A DNA stretch of 64,000 bases, taken from the NCBI RefSeq assembly GCF_021441885.1, contig NZ_CP090438.1:2604001-2668000 (forward strand), in the 5' to 3' direction. The position numbers were made by a program, and so were the translations under genes. Origin of the DNA: Vibrio maritimus. GTDB lineage: Bacteria; Pseudomonadota; Gammaproteobacteria; Enterobacterales; Vibrionaceae. This document shows positions 62,079-64,000 of the stretch, one piece after another. The notes below the pieces were generated by a model. It was not told where the DNA came from. It did not search any database and saw only the letters and a list, made by a program, of their open reading frames with translations. Each line of letters starts with the position of its first letter. The first letter of the stretch is position 1.

Positions 62079-62969
62079 TTAACCCAGCAGACTCATCGCA
62101 AGCTGTGGTACCATTTTCGATGCACTAAGCATTGACGCCCCTGATTGCATTAGCATTTGTTGTTTGCTCATATTGCCCGACTCTGAAGCGAAATCAGTGT
62201 CCATAATTCGCCCTTTAGAAGCATCCACATTTTCAGTCATATTACCGAGGTTGGTAATGGTGTGTTCTAGTCGATTGATGGTGGCACCAAATGTAGAGCG
62301 AATTTCACCTAGGTTACCGACAAATCCATTGTCCGTTGCCGTAGCTGGATCGCCAGTCAATGCATCCATAGCAACGAGTGCGTTAGCTTGTGTTGTCAAA
62401 TCACCAATACCTAGAGCTCCAGAAGTACCTACAAAAGTCTGAATGTCGGCCAGAGCAGTTGAAGAGCCGCCAACTGTTGTATCGAATGTCAATGTTTCTG
62501 CTGAAGTGCTACCTATCTGGAAATCGATAGTGGCATCAAAAGCCCCTGTACCACTCATCAAATTGTTACCACCGTAGTTAGTGTTCGCCAAAATATTGGC
62601 TAGCTCTTCACCTAACTGCTGATACTCTGAATCCAATGCCGCTAAATCTGCTGCAGTATTCGTACCGTTAGCCGCTTGAGTCGCTAGGTCGTTCATACGA
62701 TAAGCGATATTAGTCATCTCATCGAAGGCACCCTCTGCCGTTTGCAGCATCGAAATAGCATCTTGTGAGTTACGCATTGCTACATTCATACCACGAGACT
62801 GCGCTTCCAAACGGTTAGCAATTTGCAAACCCGCCGCATCATCTGCCGCTGAATTGATACGAAAGCCTGTGGAGAGTCTTTCCATAGACTTAGTGAGCGC
62901 ATTATTAGTCGATTGCAAAGTATTTTGCGTGACCAAGCTTGCGTAGTTAGTGTGTACTGATATAGCCAT
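62079..62969 (-). CDS. lafA: Lateral flagellin LafA
   Basis: Filament protein of 296 residues, short for a flagellin, with conserved ends and almost no variable domain. The N-terminal D0/D1 helices are AISVHTNYASLVTQN and LSTGFRINSAADDAAGLQIANRL; the C-terminal ones end in MLSASKMVPQLAMSLLG. LafA of V. parahaemolyticus has a similar length of 284. It is first in lafABCDEFSTU and divergent from flhA by 173 bp. Confidence 0.95.
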   Translation of the reverse strand: MAISVHTNYASLVTQNTLQSTNNALTKSMERLSTGFRINSAADDAAGLQIANRLEAQSRGMNVAMRNSQDAISMLQTAEGAFDEMTNIAYRMNDLATQAANGTNTAADLAALDSEYQQLGEELANILANTNYGGNNLMSGTGAFDATIDFQIGSTSAETLTFDTTVGGSSTALADIQTFVGTSGALGIGDLTTQANALVAMDALTGDPATATDNGFVGNLGEIRSTFGATINRLEHTITNLGNMTENVDASKGRIMDTDFASESGNMSKQQMLMQSGASMLSASKMVPQLAMSLLG

Positions 62970-63006
62970 CTGATGATCCCCATCTGTGTTTGCTGTTCAC
63001 TAACTG

Positions 63007-63033
63007 CTAACGACAGTGGTTGAATTCCATTTC
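63007..63033 (-). promoter_or_regulatory. Possible sigma-28 promoter of lafA
   Basis: On the minus strand GTCGTTAG (63014-63007) resembles the sigma-28 -10 element GCCGATAA, with a GAAATGGA 11 bp upstream sharing only the AAA of the -35 element. It lies about 38 bp before the lafA ATG. The match is weak. Confidence 0.3.
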
Positions 63034-63142
63034 ACTTTTTTCTCAAAAAAATCTCATCAATTGAATAAAGCAAGTATCAAATATGAGAAAACAATGAAAA
63101 TAGCCTAGTATCTTAATGTCCAATCTCCAATAAAAGGCGGCT

Positions 63143-64000
63143 ATGGGTACTCTATTTAGTTCAATCGCATCAAGGCTGACAATTCCTGTCGTGCTACTGA
63201 TGATTTTGGCTATGGTCATTTTGCCGCTGCCGCCGATCCTGCTGGATGCGTTTTTCACCTTTAATATCATGCTGGCTATTGTTGTACTTCTCGTCAGCAG
63301 CACCGTGTCACGAGTATTGGACTTTTCTATCTTCCCTTCGTTATTGCTTATCGCGACCCTATTAAGGCTGACACTTAACGTGGCATCGACTCGCATTGTG
63401 TTATTAGAAGGGCACAATGGCGGCGATGCCGCGGGTAAGGTAATACAGTCTTTTGGTGAGGTCGTTATCGGTGGTAGCTATGTGGTCGGTATGGTGGTAT
63501 TTGTTATCCTAATGATCATCAACTTTGTGGTGATCACTAAAGGTGGCGAGCGAATCTCAGAGGTCTCCGCCCGATTCACACTTGATGCCCTGCCTGGCAA
63601 ACAGATGGCTATTGATGCTGACCTGAATGCAGGTGCCATTGATCAAGCAGAAGCAAAACAGCGCCGCGAAAGTGTCGGCAATGAAGCGGAGTTCTACGGC
63701 TCGATGGATGGTGCGAGTAAGTTTGTCCGAGGCGATGCCATCGCCGGTTTACTTATCTTGTTCATCAACCTTATCGGTGGTGTCTTGATCGGTATTTTCG
63801 AACACGATTTAACGGCTGAGGACGCCTTTAAAACTTATGCCCTATTGACTATCGGAGATGGCCTAGTCGCACAAATCCCTTCGCTACTGCTGGCAACGTC
63901 CGCAGCCATTATCGTGACCCGAATCAGCGATGCTGATAACGATATGGCACAAACAGCGAAGAAGCAGTTACTCGCTTCACCGCAAAACCTCTACATGGCG
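63143..64000 (+). CDS. flhA: Lateral flagellar export protein FlhA, N-terminal part
   Basis: Membrane component of the flagellar export gate. The frame is open from 63143 to the right edge (286 codons), so the C-terminal cytoplasmic domain is outside the window. It carries PVVLLMILAMVILPLPPILLDAF, VLDFSIFPSLLLIATLLRLTLNVASTR (read in part), the FHIPEP-type region KGGERISEVSARFTLDALPGKQMAIDADLNAG (about 130-161) and RRESVGNEAEFYGSMDGASKFV. AAGGCGG precedes the ATG. Its position divergent from lafA marks it as the lateral-system copy. Confidence 0.95.
   Translation, partial: MGTLFSSIASRLTIPVVLLMILAMVILPLPPILLDAFFTFNIMLAIVVLLVSSTVSRVLDFSIFPSLLLIATLLRLTLNVASTRIVLLEGHNGGDAAGKVIQSFGEVVIGGSYVVGMVVFVILMIINFVVITKGGERISEVSARFTLDALPGKQMAIDADLNAGAIDQAEAKQRRESVGNEAEFYGSMDGASKFVRGDAIAGLLILFINLIGGVLIGIFEHDLTAEDAFKTYALLTIGDGLVAQIPSLLLATSAAIIVTRISDADNDMAQTAKKQLLASPQNLYMA

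Noticed and set aside
1..64000. Mobile elements, prophage, integron, tRNA or rRNA genes
   Set aside because: I saw no transposase, integrase, long terminal repeats, attC-like arrays or cloverleaf-like sequences; gene order is that of a stable chromosome.

Overview
This is chromosomal DNA from a member of the Vibrionaceae, most likely a Vibrio. Three things point there. The core-gene order is enterobacterial/vibrio-like: yfbV-ackA-pta, menF-menD-menH-menB-menC-menE, alaA-yfbR, and tig-clpP-clpX-lon-hupB-ppiD. The right end carries a Vibrio-type lateral flagellar (laf) cluster. The dctBD/dctPQM arrangement and the rhombosortase gene also fit. I see no rRNA, tRNA, insertion sequence, prophage or CRISPR array. 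Family calls rest on reading motifs and gene order, not on database searches.

Layout. 1-3.1 kb: the start of a leftward YecA/UPF0149-like gene, dusC (tRNA dihydrouridine synthase) and a MalZ-like glucosidase. 3.2-6.0 kb: a three-gene ABC importer (binding protein, permease, ATPase) with a hairpin after the binding-protein gene. 6.4-7.5 kb: a PQQ-type aldose dehydrogenase. 7.6-11.9 kb: yfbV and the overflow-acetate pair ackA/pta. 12-18.2 kb: an outer-membrane beta-barrel protein, a Tim44-like protein, a TetR regulator in tandem with an MFS-acyltransferase fusion, a YeiH-type transporter and a small membrane protein. 18.3-25.7 kb: a complete six-gene menaquinone operon from chorismate to DHNA-CoA. 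25.9-30.7 kb: alaA, yfbR, a dGTPase of the kind linked to phage defence, tapT, rhombosortase and a ComEA-like protein.

30.8-39.2 kb: the protein-quality-control block ppiD, hupB, lon, clpX, clpP, tig, all leftward, with heat-shock-like promoters before lon and perhaps clpX. 39.2-46.6 kb: a C4-dicarboxylate system. The dctB/dctD two-component regulators face the dctPQM TRAP transporter, which has a clear sigma-54 promoter and two phased upstream repeats. 46.6-53.2 kb: a sugar ABC importer of the Pseudomonas Gts/Glt glucose type, with its sensor kinase and OmpR-type regulator directly upstream and three 11-bp-spaced repeats in the promoter region. 53.4-54.8 kb: selO. 55.0-64.0 kb: the laf cluster lafA-B-C-D-E-F-S-T-U (flagellin, cap, chaperones, hook-length control, FliL-like, sigma-28, motor), a small overlapping membrane gene, and the start of a divergent flhA.

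The least explained items are: a rightward terminator-like hairpin with no gene in front of it between tig and dctB; a 32-residue membrane peptide gene with good promoter and ribosome-binding signals beside the laf cluster; a structured leader in front of ackA; a tapT gene that seems to have lost its C-terminal repeat tail to a single stop codon; and small uncharacterised genes after dctD and after lafU.
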